A stretch of DNA of 64,000 nucleotides. Origin: an uncultured Candidatus Melainabacteria bacterium. Its GTDB lineage: Bacteria > Cyanobacteriota > Vampirovibrionia > Gastranaerophilales > Gastranaerophilaceae. Shown here piece by piece: positions 7,818 to 18,174 of the stretch; position 1 is the first letter of the stretch, and each line of letters opens with the position of its first letter. The translations under genes and the position numbers were made by a program. Under the pieces are notes generated by a model. It did not search any database. It worked only from the letters and a program-made list of their open reading frames with translations, and was not told the origin of the DNA. The stretch is from NCBI GenBank assembly GCA_949398305.1, contig CASLVD010000001.1, positions 17,568-81,567 of the forward strand, read 5' to 3'.

Positions 7818-8963
7818 ATGGACAGATTAGAATTTATAAAAGCAAAACGTATTGTTGTAAAACTCGGGACAAATGTTTTAAGAAATGATGAAGGTTATGT
7901 TTCATTACCGCGGGTTTATTCATTTATTGAAGATATTGCAAACCTTGTAAAATCGGGGAAAGAAGTTATTGTAATTACCTCCGGTGCTGTAGGACTCGGG
8001 AAAAAACGTCTGGGACTTGAAGATACTCAGGGGACTGCTTTAAAACAGGCATGTGCTGCTATAGGGCAGGGGAAATTGATGTCTATCTATGAAAACGGAT
8101 TTGATACTTATGGTTTAACTGCCGCTCAAATTCTTTTAACAGAGGATGATTTTTCAGTCAGAGAAAGATATTTAAGCCTTAGAACAACATTAAATAAACT
8201 TCTGGAACTTGGTGCAATCCCTGTTATAAATCAGAATGATACGGTTTCAACGCTTGATGTTGCACTTCGTTATGTAAAAGAGGATATGCAGGTTTGTTTT
8301 TCTGATAACGATAAGTTGTCTGCGCTTGTTGCAAGTGAACTTGATGCAGATTTGCTGATTATTTTATCTGATATTAATGGGCTTTATAATGATAACCCGA
8401 AAACTAATCCTGATGCTGAACTTATAAAATCTGTTAAAGAGGTTGATGATAAAATTTTGGCACTTGCTTCAGGTGTGTCTGACGGCGGTCGCGGAGGTAT
8501 GGAAACAAAGCTAAAAGCCGCGCGTCTTGTTACCCGTTTTGGCGGAAAAGTTCTAATTGCAAACGGAAAACAGCCGTTTATTATTAAAAGAATTTTTGAA
8601 GGTGAAGATTTAGGAACTATGTTTTTGCCATCTAATGAAAACTTATCCGATAAAAAACGCTGGATTGGATATGCGACAAATATTATTGGCAAAATAATTG
8701 TTAATAAGGGTGCAAAAGAGGCTCTATTAGCAGAAAAAAGCTTACTTCCAATCGGGGTTGTTGAAGTTAAAAACACCTTCAAAAAAGGTGATGTAATTTC
8801 AATTTTGGATGAAGAAAATAACGAAATCGCGCGAGGTATCGTTAATTATGATTCTGACTCCTGCAAAAAAGTAATCGGATGCCATTCGGACAATATCGCG
8901 GAAATTCTCGGGTTTAAGAATTACGATGCGATTATTACAAGAGATAATATAACTATTCTTTAA
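7818..8963 (+). CDS. proB: glutamate 5-kinase (with C-terminal PUA domain)
   Basis: VVKLGTNVLRNDEG, VITSGAVGLGKKRLG, NQNDTV, GGRGGMETKLKAA; adjacent to proA. Confidence 0.95.
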   Translation: MDRLEFIKAKRIVVKLGTNVLRNDEGYVSLPRVYSFIEDIANLVKSGKEVIVITSGAVGLGKKRLGLEDTQGTALKQACAAIGQGKLMSIYENGFDTYGLTAAQILLTEDDFSVRERYLSLRTTLNKLLELGAIPVINQNDTVSTLDVALRYVKEDMQVCFSDNDKLSALVASELDADLLIILSDINGLYNDNPKTNPDAELIKSVKEVDDKILALASGVSDGGRGGMETKLKAARLVTRFGGKVLIANGKQPFIIKRIFEGEDLGTMFLPSNENLSDKKRWIGYATNIIGKIIVNKGAKEALLAEKSLLPIGVVEVKNTFKKGDVISILDEENNEIARGIVNYDSDSCKKVIGCHSDNIAEILGFKNYDAIITRDNITIL

Positions 8964-8994
8964 AATTTCACGTACGCGGGATAAGGAGAATTAA

Positions 8995-10248
8995 ATGGAA
9001 CAAGATTTTTTAAATATAGCAAAAGCAGCTAAAAAAGCGTCTTTAGAAATTGCTGATTTATCAGGAGAGCTTAAAAATCAGGCATTATTAAAAATCGCTG
9101 ATATGATTGAGCTTAATAAAAATGAAATTTTTGAAGCTAACAAAGCTGATTTGGAAGAAGCTTTGCATATGCTTGAAAACGGTGAAATTACAAAATCTAC
9201 TTTTAACCGTTTGAAGCTTGATGAAAATAAAATGCGCGATATGGTACAGGGTGTCAGAGATATTGCGGCACTGGCAAATCCTGTCGGGAAAAAACTTTTT
9301 ACCCGTATGCTTGATAAAGATCTTGTTCTTACAAAAGTAAGTTGTCCTATCGGGGTTTTGGGAATAATTTTTGAGGCGCGTCCGGATGTAATATCACAGA
9401 TTCCATCTCTTGCAATCAAATCATCAAATGCAGTGATTTTAAAAGGCGGAAAAGAATCCAAAAATACCAATAAAAAAATTATGGAAATTATAAATAAAGC
9501 GCTCGAAGATGTTGACGGGTTTCCAAAAAATGTTGTTCAGCAAGTATTTTCGCGTGATGATGTAGCTGAGATGCTAAAATGCGATGAATATATTAACTTG
9601 ATTATTCCGCGCGGAGGTAACAATCTTGTAAAATTTATCAAAAATAATACAAAAATTCCGGTTCTTGGACATGCTAGCGGAATTTGTCATATTTTTGTTG
9701 ATGAAAGCGCTGATATAGAAATGGCTTCTAAAGTTGTTACAGATGCTAAAACCCAGTACCCGAGTGCTTGTAACGCTGTTGAGACACTTTTAATTCATAA
9801 AAATTTTCCAAAAGCGGATGAACTTTTGGCTTCACTTCAATTGAACGAAATCAAGCTTATCGCAGAACCTGAAGCATGGGATATTGAGTATGGTGAGAAA
9901 ACCTTGGCTTATAAATTTGTTAATTCGCTGGATGAAGCAATCGAACATATTAATACATTCGGTTCTGGTCACACTGATTGTATTATTACAACAAATATTG
10001 CTAATGCTGAAAGTTTTATGAATAAAGTTGATTCAGCAGGTGTTTATATGAATGCTTCAACCCGCTTTGCCGATGGATTCAGATACGGTTTTGGCGCTGA
10101 AGTCGGAATCTCTACAAATAAAATTCACGCTCGTGGTCCTGTAGGTCTGGAAGGTTTAACCATATACAAATATAAATTAATAGGTAATGGTAATATCGTT
10201 GATGATTACGTTAAAGGTATAAAGAAATTTAACCATAAAGACATGTAA
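8995..10248 (+). CDS. proA: glutamate-5-semialdehyde dehydrogenase (gamma-glutamyl phosphate reductase)
   Basis: IGVLGIIFEARPDVISQIPSLAIKSSNAVILKGGKES, YPSACNAVETLLIH, FGAEVGISTNKIHARGPVGLEGLT. Confidence 0.95.
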   Translation: MEQDFLNIAKAAKKASLEIADLSGELKNQALLKIADMIELNKNEIFEANKADLEEALHMLENGEITKSTFNRLKLDENKMRDMVQGVRDIAALANPVGKKLFTRMLDKDLVLTKVSCPIGVLGIIFEARPDVISQIPSLAIKSSNAVILKGGKESKNTNKKIMEIINKALEDVDGFPKNVVQQVFSRDDVAEMLKCDEYINLIIPRGGNNLVKFIKNNTKIPVLGHASGICHIFVDESADIEMASKVVTDAKTQYPSACNAVETLLIHKNFPKADELLASLQLNEIKLIAEPEAWDIEYGEKTLAYKFVNSLDEAIEHINTFGSGHTDCIITTNIANAESFMNKVDSAGVYMNASTRFADGFRYGFGAEVGISTNKIHARGPVGLEGLTIYKYKLIGNGNIVDDYVKGIKKFNHKDM

Positions 10249-10290
10249 ACCTTGACAAAACCCTAATTTCATGCTACAAATATAGCAGGA

Positions 10291-10653
10291 GTGTGTATTA
10301 TGTTGAATAGTGTGGCAAAACAGGAACTTATTAATAGAAATTATAACCATATTTACGCTCATGAAATGGCGCATAAAACTGCAGGCGGAAGCTTTGCAGG
10401 TGCAATTTCTATTGAAAGAAATGCTGATGGAATTCCTGTATCAGGTCATGTTCCGATAAAAATGCCTGTATTAAACAAAGCTAATCCGCAAAAAACTATT
10501 GATCATGCTAATATTGTTATTCGTGCTGCTTTAGCACCGGGAGATCCTTCAGATCAAGATTACAGAGTTGCAGCACAGGCCGAAAGCATAAAAATGCAAG
10601 CACTTGCGTTCAAATCAAAACATCAAGGTCAAAAATTAGATTATAATGCTTAG
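10291..10653 (+). CDS. small SprA-related putative metalloprotease
   Basis: YAHEMAHKTAGGSFAGAISIERNADGIPVSGHVPIKM resembles the SprA-related HExxHxxAGG...VGGEV core. Confidence 0.6.
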   Translation: MCIMLNSVAKQELINRNYNHIYAHEMAHKTAGGSFAGAISIERNADGIPVSGHVPIKMPVLNKANPQKTIDHANIVIRAALAPGDPSDQDYRVAAQAESIKMQALAFKSKHQGQKLDYNA

Positions 10654-10761
10654 TTTTTACTGAACATAATAGTCTTATCCTACTGTGAATTATTACGAAA
10701 AGTTCAAATAGATGAAATGTTGATTTTTTCGTATATAATGTTGTTAAAAGTAGGAGGTTTA

Positions 10762-11880
10762 ATGGAAAATATAGTTTCAAATTTCGCTGGCGGACAGCGT
10801 TCAGATATAAATCCGACCCGTATTAAAGTTATTGGTGTCGGCGGTGGCGGCGGAAATGCCGTTAACAGAATGATTAAGGCAAAACTTGCAGGTGTTGAGT
10901 TCTGGCTTATGAATACTGATTTACAGGTTTTAACTTACAGTAATGTTCAAAATAAATTACAGCTTGGTGTAAGTACTACAAAAGGTCTTGGTTCAGGCGG
11001 AGACCCGTCAACAGGTGAAAAAGCTGCTTTAGAAGTTAAAGATGAAATTACAAAAGCTTTGGAAGGTGCGGATATGGTATTTATTACTGCCGGCATGGGC
11101 GGTGGTACAGGTACAGGCGCTGCTCCTGTTGTTGCTCAAATTGCTAAAGATTTGGGAATTTTGACAATTGCTTTTGTTACTAAACCTTTCTGCTGGGAAG
11201 GCAAAAAAAGAATGGCGCAAGCTGAAGCCGGTATTGAAAAACTTAAAAAATATGTCGATTCAATTCTTGTTGTACCTAACGATAAATTATTACAGGTTGT
11301 TGAACGTCAAATCGGTTTAAGAGAAGCTTTCTGTGTTACTGATGAAGTTCTATACAGAGGTATTCAAGGTATTTCTGATATTATTACAATACCTGGTATT
11401 ATCAATATCGACTTTGCAGATGTCAGAAAGGTTGTTAAAGATTCAGGTACAGCATTGATGGGTATCGGCAGAGCTCAGGGCGAAGGAAGAGCTGTTAAGG
11501 CCGCTGAAATGGCTATTAATTCACAACTTCTTGAATCTTCAATCAATGGCGCATCCGGTATTATCGTTAATATTACAGGAAGTTCTAATATGACACTGTA
11601 CGAAATCAATGATGCAACAACACTTATCAATAATGTTGTAAAAGATGATGCGGATGTGATTATCGGTACTGCCGTTAATGAAGCATTCCAAAACGAAATT
11701 CAAATTACAGTTATTGCAACTGGTTTTGCAGAAAAATCAGAAGCTCCTGTTCAGTTATCAGCAGCTGAATATTTTCAGGGCAAAACTACAACAACAACTG
11801 TAGAAACACCTTCAAATAGTTCAGGTTTTCCTAAATTATCTTTGAATTTAGATGTTCCTGACTTTTTGAAAAAAGATTAG
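10762..11880 (+). CDS. ftsZ: cell division protein FtsZ
   Basis: IKVIGVGGGGGNAVNRMI, AGMGGGTGTGAAPVVAQIAKDLG, C-terminal LDVPDFLKK; start MENIVSN chosen. Confidence 0.96.
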   Translation: MENIVSNFAGGQRSDINPTRIKVIGVGGGGGNAVNRMIKAKLAGVEFWLMNTDLQVLTYSNVQNKLQLGVSTTKGLGSGGDPSTGEKAALEVKDEITKALEGADMVFITAGMGGGTGTGAAPVVAQIAKDLGILTIAFVTKPFCWEGKKRMAQAEAGIEKLKKYVDSILVVPNDKLLQVVERQIGLREAFCVTDEVLYRGIQGISDIITIPGIINIDFADVRKVVKDSGTALMGIGRAQGEGRAVKAAEMAINSQLLESSINGASGIIVNITGSSNMTLYEINDATTLINNVVKDDADVIIGTAVNEAFQNEIQITVIATGFAEKSEAPVQLSAAEYFQGKTTTTTVETPSNSSGFPKLSLNLDVPDFLKKD

Positions 11881-11886
11881 TTGATT

Positions 11887-11924
11887 AAAAACGGGACGCC
11901 TTTTTAAGGCGTCCCCGTTTTTTT
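11887..11924. terminator. rho-independent terminator after ftsZ
   Basis: AAAACGGGACGCCTTtttAAGGCGTCCCCGTTTTTTT. Confidence 0.85.
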
Positions 11925-11941
11925 ATCCTTTGTTTATTTAA

Positions 11942-14900
11942 TTATTGTGCATAATTCCCGGTTTTGATATCAAGATTTTTATAATCTCTGGTATGTTTTT
12001 CTGCAAATTCTTCAACTTTATGAACTTCATCAAAGAATTTCTCAAGAAGCGGCAATACAGGAGAATCCTTACGGATTTTGAGTTTTCTGATTAAATCATA
12101 AATTCTCTGGTATGCCTGTAATTTTAAGTTTAATTCTTCTACTTGTTTTGTTGCAACATACAAAGTTGCGGTTTTGACATTTTCCATATACAAATGAACG
12201 TATGCAGTTTTTGAGTGTTCAGGATGATTTTTTATTTCTTCATTTATTTTTTTGAATCCTTCTTCAACAATTTTGATTGCTCTACGGTAATTTGTATTTT
12301 TGAATTTTTTGATAATATTTTCTTTTGCGATATTGAGTTTTTCTTCGTAATTCGGATCATTATCAATATTTCCAAGTTTTTTAAGTTCTTTTTGTACAAT
12401 TTCTGTTTGTTTTGAAACAGATGTGAAAATATTATCTATACGTCTGATATTTTTATAAACGTTGTCGAATTTAATATCTTTTGTAAACATTTCAATTACG
12501 CGTTCTGTCAGACCGAGCTGTTCAATAAACATAACAAGTGTATCGAGATCCTCGTCTTCTAAAAGCGGTTTAATTAATACCGCAATGCCTTCATCAGAAT
12601 CCATATTCACTATTCTGCCGTCAGTCAACATAATTTGTGAGTTTTTGAATTCATCACGTACAATGTTAAGGTTTCCTTTTTTTGCGCAATTCATCAGAAT
12701 ATATTGCATTTCAAGAATATTTGCACTTATAAGCATTGATTGAACATTTGTACGGTATACGTCTTTTACATCTTCAAGTTGTTTTGTTTCTGCCGGAGAA
12801 TATTGTTTGTCTTCTTTATCAGGTTTTGCAAGAAGCAGAAGATATTCATTGAATATTTTTTCCGGGAATTTCATTATTCTGTGTTTTTCGTAAAACATTT
12901 CAAAATCTGCAAAATAATAACCTGCATCAGGATTGTCTTTAGCTAATGCGCCAATCCATTTATCAATTAATTCATATGCTTTGTTTTGGTATTTAGGATC
13001 AATTACGTTCATTACAAATTCACGTTTTTTTTCTTTAATTGTTTCAATCTGTAATTTTATTGATTCAGCCATTGTTTTGCCGTCAACCGTAGTTGAGTAC
13101 ATTTTTAATTCGTTATACATTATGTCAATAAGTTTTTTATATTCACTTCCTGTTGTTCCCTGTTCAAGTTCCATTATCTTGAAACCTGCATCTATTGTGT
13201 CTTTAACGGATGTGTCTTCTCCGTTTAACTGTAGGAATTTATATATTAAATCTTTAATATATTTTTCCTGACGGGTTGTGATTGGCTCGGAATCGTTTAG
13301 TTTCTTAGAATATTTTTTCAGTTGTTCAACCATTTTAAATGATTTATCTTGAACTTTAAATGCATCTATTGCTTCTGCTGCTTCAATAATCTCATTGAAG
13401 AAGGTTTGAATACATTTTTCTGTTTCTTCTTTTGATTCTGTTTCAATTTTCGGATAAGCCGGGAATAATCCGTATTGTTTGAATGCCATAGGTTTCAATT
13501 TGTCATATTCTTTATGACGGTTGAGGCTTGTTAAAGAGAAGTAGTAATCCAGATAAATGTCATCAAAGGAACGTCCTTTTTCTTCATAATATGCACCGCG
13601 AAGGATTCTTTTTGTTTTTGTATAGTCATATGACGGAACGGTTTTACTCATATTTGTTGTGTAACCCAGTTCCTCATTAAATAACATATAAAATACAGAA
13701 TCCATTGCAGATTCGTCAAGAACTCTGAATTGACGTACAATATCAAAACCTGTTATAGGTTTTATACCCATAGCTTCATCGGTTATTTTTGAACTGTATT
13801 TTGTGCTGAATTCTTCAGTTGTCATGTTTTGAAGATTATTGAAAATTTGAACAAATTCTTCATCCGTTGACGGTTCGAAAACATCATCAATCCATTTTGT
13901 AATGGCGGATGAAGTTTTGTCCAAATCAGCTAACGTGAATCCCATATTTGCACGAAGCATAGTTCGCACATTGTTAGCAATTTCTTTTATTTTTTCATTT
14001 TTGTTATTAAATTCAGGTGTATGATTAGTTAAATAATTAGTAAAACTATCTGTCATTAATTCGATTGTAGTTTCAAGACTGCCGTCAAATTGTTCTTTCG
14101 GAATTTTATTTAATGAATTTACTATCTTGATTGTTTGTACAACTGATAATTTAAAATTATTTTCTTTTGCAAGTGTTTCAAGTTGTTTATTAAGAGCATT
14201 TCTTACGCTTTCGGTACCGAATTTTGTGATTTCAGGGTTTTTACCAAATGTGTAATTGAAATTTTTACGGGCTTCTTTTCTGATTTCGTTTTTCAAATTT
14301 TTAAGCTCGTTCATGGTTGTTTGTTTATAGAAAATTTTGGAATCAGGAATTCCGCTAAATGAACGTGATAGTGCTACTTTTTCAAGCAGAATTTTTAGTT
14401 TATCGTTATCCGGAAGTTTGTTATAGTCTTCCTGAGTAACAATACCTTTTTCCAGTGGAGGAATTCCGAAAATTTTGTTTTCTATTTCCAAATATTTTTT
14501 ATATGTGTTTTTACCAAGAGTTTTGGTTTTATTTATTGTATTTAAAATTTCGCCGCGGCTCATTGTTTTGGCATAATTTTCCAGTTCCTTAAAATACATT
14601 AGCGGGTTTAGCAATGTATTTTGTCGAATTTGACGAACATAAGAACCTGCGTTTGGGTATCTTCCCGGAGTAATAATATCTGAAAGCATAGGGAATTTGT
14701 ATTCATTACCGGTTTTTCCGGCTTGCCCAATTTCTGAGAAAAGATTGTCAAGAAGTTTCCCGTTTTGGTATTTTTCATTTGTAATATAACCTAATTCACC
14801 ACCGTATTTATTATTGTAATCTGTTCTTAAAAGTCCGTTTTCATCAGTCCAAATATTGGCGTGTTCTTTTGGTCCCCAGGTATTATCATGGAAAATAACA

Positions 14901-17755
14901 TCTTTTGTTTCATTACCAATTTGAACAGGTTTTATATCAGATATATATTGAGCGTGCATTGCGGGTTTTTTGTGGTCGACAGAAGTACTGGTTATACCTG
15001 AATAAGGAGAATTTTTAATTTTGCTGATACCAATTCTTCCGTTTGTTTCAATGTAATACGGTCTATCTGTCATTTGTTCAATAATTTGAACTTCCTGAGT
15101 TGAATCTAATCCGCTGTGCCCCTCCGCAGAAATCCAGTTTTGTCCTGTTTTTACACCGATTTGTCTGTTTAATTCGTCAAGCGGTTCTTGAATAAGTTTA
15201 TATTGCAAGTCCAAAAGCCTTGTGGTTTGGGAATACCATCCGTTGATTTTTGATTCTATGCCGTCTAAAAGTTCCTTTTCTGCTTTAGAAAAATGGGTAA
15301 GTTCCGGAGGAAGATCTTTTAGTTTTTTGGTTTCACCGTTATTGTTTGTCAGTGCTTTATCAATTGCAGTAAATTTTTGTTGAAGTTTTTTCAAATCTCT
15401 TGCCGGAATAATTTCACCAATATTTTCTAATTTTTTTGTAATAATTTCTTTGGCGATTACGGTATTTAAAACTTCGTCATTTTCATCTCTGACTTCCAGT
15501 GCATTTTGCAATTGGGTGGTAACTAAAGACATCTGATTGAATTGTTCACCAATTGTTTTAAATACTTCGGCAGTTTTTTCTGTCGGCGCATCCGCCGGTA
15601 AACCGTGAAGAACATTGAAACCTTTTATTATATCTTCATTTTTATCTTTGAAAAGAGCTTCGCCGAGTCTGTCATATGTTTCTTTAAAACCCAGCATTTG
15701 ATTTTTCTTGCCGAATTTATTATAAATTAAAATATATTGTTCTTCTGTACAATTTTTGGATTTCAAAATATTAATATATTTGTCTAATGTTTCAAGAACT
15801 TTATTTTTATTGTCGTCTATTTTTAGAGAACTTGCGGTTTGTTGAAGAAGAACTTTATCGGAGTTTTCTTTGATTGCATTATAAGTTGCTGTAATTTCAT
15901 TTAAGAGTACATTTTTTCTGTTTACTGATAATATAGAATGATAAAAATCATCCAAAATTTGAGTCATAACAAGAGTTATTGCATCTTTATTTGTATGAAG
16001 CGCTTCAAGTAATTCTTCTTTGTCATTGTTTACGTCAAAGTTGTAAGCTAACTGTTCTTGAATTTTCGGATTTAATTTTCCTTGTTCGAGTTTTTTGATT
16101 AACAATTCCATATTTTGGGCAATTCGGGTTTCCCTATCCGGAATATTGAAGCTTATGGTTAAATCGTTTAATCTTTCGGGAATATAAAGACCAAATAAAT
16201 TTTGGGTTCTGTATGCTGCTGCAGCTTGATAAAGAGATTCAGCACGATTTATGTTTTTTGCGGTATAGCTGTATGGTTTTGGTTTGTTTAAACTGTTGAG
16301 TGTAGTTGTTAAATTTAGTATTTCACCGGCTTTTTTATCCAACATTTCCGAATCTTTTTTATCAAATGCAATAGATAAAAATGCTTTAATTTTTTCTAAT
16401 TTTGCAGTATCAGTTTCGTTTGGAAGATATACAAAATCTTTTGTATAATCAGTAATTTTATCAGCTTTTTGCGATGTAGAAACCTCAAGTTTTATGATTT
16501 CTGTCGATAATTTATTTATTTTATCAGCAGGTGTAGATGGTGAAATTTCTTTTAAAACAATGTTTAATTGCTTAGATAACTTACTTATCAGTTTAACATT
16601 ATAATTTGTTTTTTCACGTTTTTCATTATTTAATTGTTTAGATTCTTTTTTAGCGTTTTTATATTTTTTCAAAATGAATTTTGTTTTTAGCAGCGCTCTG
16701 TAGTAATCTTGCTGACCGATATATTTTTCTTCCATATAAGGCAGAAGGTGAGAATCCTGGAAGAAATCAAAATTTTCTTTATCAAAAGTTGTATACATTC
16801 CGACAGCTTCACCGACACCGGTTGTGTTTGCAGCCTGCATCCAGTTCATAGCAGATGTGTCAATAATTCTGTATCCCATATCAAGTGCATATGGATAATC
16901 AATATTAATTTTATTTATCGGAACTTTTGTATTTGTGCCGAGTTTTGAAATATCATAAATCATCAGATAAGGAGTATCATCTAATTCAGACATAATCATA
17001 TCGACAAAATTGGCTTTATCTTCATATGCAAGAGCTTTTCTTGCAATAGAAATTGCAGCACACATACCGTGATTTTTCTGGTTAACAGCTTTTATATTCG
17101 GAATATTTGATTCCGGTGTATCTATGGTAATATCGTTAATTATTTCGGCAAGAGCTTGAGTTTTATGTCCTTCAAGCTGTGAATCAATTTTATATTCAGG
17201 ACTGATAAAATGATTTAAGCGCTTCAAAATATAAAGTTTCTGTGATAAAGGAACTTCTGATGAAACAATGAAATAATCAAGGTTTCTGTTAAGCGCTTTT
17301 ATATTTTTATTTTCAATTTTTTCTAATTCATCAGTATCAACTTGTGATAAAATTGAATCTCTTAGTTTTAGAATTTCTTTTTCATCATCATTTAAAGATT
17401 TGCGGGGGGGGGTTGCTTTTTTGAGTCTTTGAATCAATTGTTCTCCGACTTCAAATCCTGATTTTGAGGCAGCTTTTTGCGCGGCGTTGTTTAATTTAAC
17501 CTGCCAATCATTGTATGGGCTTTTTCCTAAATCAATGTTTGTTCCGTATTTTAAATTTTCAGAAACATCAAGTAAAAATTTCACGTTATCTTCACTCGGA
17601 ATTTCTGACAAATTTTCGATTGCCTGTGAAATTTTTCTCTGGTTAATATTGTTTAAATCGTAAGAATTAGACTCTTGCAGTTGATTTACAGTCTTTCTAT
17701 CCTGACGTTTTCCCATAAAGTTAAGATTTAACGGGTTAACATTATAAATGCGCAT
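11942..17755 (-). CDS. very large (1937 aa) protein with papain-like cysteine protease motifs, otherwise hypothetical
   Basis: AVNQKNHGMCAAISIARKAL (Cys), PAMHAQYISDIKP (His), FHDNTWGPKEHANIW (Asn/Trp); N-terminal MRIYNVNPLNLNFMGKRQ tag. Confidence 0.6.
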   Translation of the reverse strand: MRIYNVNPLNLNFMGKRQDRKTVNQLQESNSYDLNNINQRKISQAIENLSEIPSEDNVKFLLDVSENLKYGTNIDLGKSPYNDWQVKLNNAAQKAASKSGFEVGEQLIQRLKKATPPRKSLNDDEKEILKLRDSILSQVDTDELEKIENKNIKALNRNLDYFIVSSEVPLSQKLYILKRLNHFISPEYKIDSQLEGHKTQALAEIINDITIDTPESNIPNIKAVNQKNHGMCAAISIARKALAYEDKANFVDMIMSELDDTPYLMIYDISKLGTNTKVPINKINIDYPYALDMGYRIIDTSAMNWMQAANTTGVGEAVGMYTTFDKENFDFFQDSHLLPYMEEKYIGQQDYYRALLKTKFILKKYKNAKKESKQLNNEKREKTNYNVKLISKLSKQLNIVLKEISPSTPADKINKLSTEIIKLEVSTSQKADKITDYTKDFVYLPNETDTAKLEKIKAFLSIAFDKKDSEMLDKKAGEILNLTTTLNSLNKPKPYSYTAKNINRAESLYQAAAAYRTQNLFGLYIPERLNDLTISFNIPDRETRIAQNMELLIKKLEQGKLNPKIQEQLAYNFDVNNDKEELLEALHTNKDAITLVMTQILDDFYHSILSVNRKNVLLNEITATYNAIKENSDKVLLQQTASSLKIDDNKNKVLETLDKYINILKSKNCTEEQYILIYNKFGKKNQMLGFKETYDRLGEALFKDKNEDIIKGFNVLHGLPADAPTEKTAEVFKTIGEQFNQMSLVTTQLQNALEVRDENDEVLNTVIAKEIITKKLENIGEIIPARDLKKLQQKFTAIDKALTNNNGETKKLKDLPPELTHFSKAEKELLDGIESKINGWYSQTTRLLDLQYKLIQEPLDELNRQIGVKTGQNWISAEGHSGLDSTQEVQIIEQMTDRPYYIETNGRIGISKIKNSPYSGITSTSVDHKKPAMHAQYISDIKPVQIGNETKDVIFHDNTWGPKEHANIWTDENGLLRTDYNNKYGGELGYITNEKYQNGKLLDNLFSEIGQAGKTGNEYKFPMLSDIITPGRYPNAGSYVRQIRQNTLLNPLMYFKELENYAKTMSRGEILNTINKTKTLGKNTYKKYLEIENKIFGIPPLEKGIVTQEDYNKLPDNDKLKILLEKVALSRSFSGIPDSKIFYKQTTMNELKNLKNEIRKEARKNFNYTFGKNPEITKFGTESVRNALNKQLETLAKENNFKLSVVQTIKIVNSLNKIPKEQFDGSLETTIELMTDSFTNYLTNHTPEFNNKNEKIKEIANNVRTMLRANMGFTLADLDKTSSAITKWIDDVFEPSTDEEFVQIFNNLQNMTTEEFSTKYSSKITDEAMGIKPITGFDIVRQFRVLDESAMDSVFYMLFNEELGYTTNMSKTVPSYDYTKTKRILRGAYYEEKGRSFDDIYLDYYFSLTSLNRHKEYDKLKPMAFKQYGLFPAYPKIETESKEETEKCIQTFFNEIIEAAEAIDAFKVQDKSFKMVEQLKKYSKKLNDSEPITTRQEKYIKDLIYKFLQLNGEDTSVKDTIDAGFKIMELEQGTTGSEYKKLIDIMYNELKMYSTTVDGKTMAESIKLQIETIKEKKREFVMNVIDPKYQNKAYELIDKWIGALAKDNPDAGYYFADFEMFYEKHRIMKFPEKIFNEYLLLLAKPDKEDKQYSPAETKQLEDVKDVYRTNVQSMLISANILEMQYILMNCAKKGNLNIVRDEFKNSQIMLTDGRIVNMDSDEGIAVLIKPLLEDEDLDTLVMFIEQLGLTERVIEMFTKDIKFDNVYKNIRRIDNIFTSVSKQTEIVQKELKKLGNIDNDPNYEEKLNIAKENIIKKFKNTNYRRAIKIVEEGFKKINEEIKNHPEHSKTAYVHLYMENVKTATLYVATKQVEELNLKLQAYQRIYDLIRKLKIRKDSPVLPLLEKFFDEVHKVEEFAEKHTRDYKNLDIKTGNYAQ

Positions 17756-17882
17756 AGTTTTCCTTTAAATTTTGTATGTAGTTTTAATGCTTATGAAAAT
17801 ATTTTTTGCCATGTGAAATTGAGAAACTTTACAATTGATAATAATATTTTTTGCAATATTATATAGTTAGGAGGAAAAGAAA

Positions 17883-18164
17883 ATGACAGAGCAACCGGAA
17901 ATTATACAATATCAACCTTCAGGGGTTTGCTGCCAGCTTATGCAGGTAGCTGTTCAAGACGGCAAAATTTTAGATGCTGAATTCCACGGCGGATGTAATG
18001 GCAACCTTAAGGGGATTAAACATTTAATTAAAGGAATGAGTGTAGATGAAGTTATTGAAAGATTAAAAGGAATAACTTGCGGACCAAAACCGACAAGTTG
18101 TCCTGATCAATTAGCAAAATGTTTAATTGAATATAAACAACAAAGTCTTACTCAGTCAAAATAG
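17883..18164 (+). CDS. TSCPD domain-containing protein (TIGR03905-like)
   Basis: FHGGCNGNLKGIKHLIKGM...GITCGPKPTSCPDQLA. Confidence 0.8.
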   Translation: MTEQPEIIQYQPSGVCCQLMQVAVQDGKILDAEFHGGCNGNLKGIKHLIKGMSVDEVIERLKGITCGPKPTSCPDQLAKCLIEYKQQSLTQSK

Positions 18165-18174
18165 GAGAATTTTT

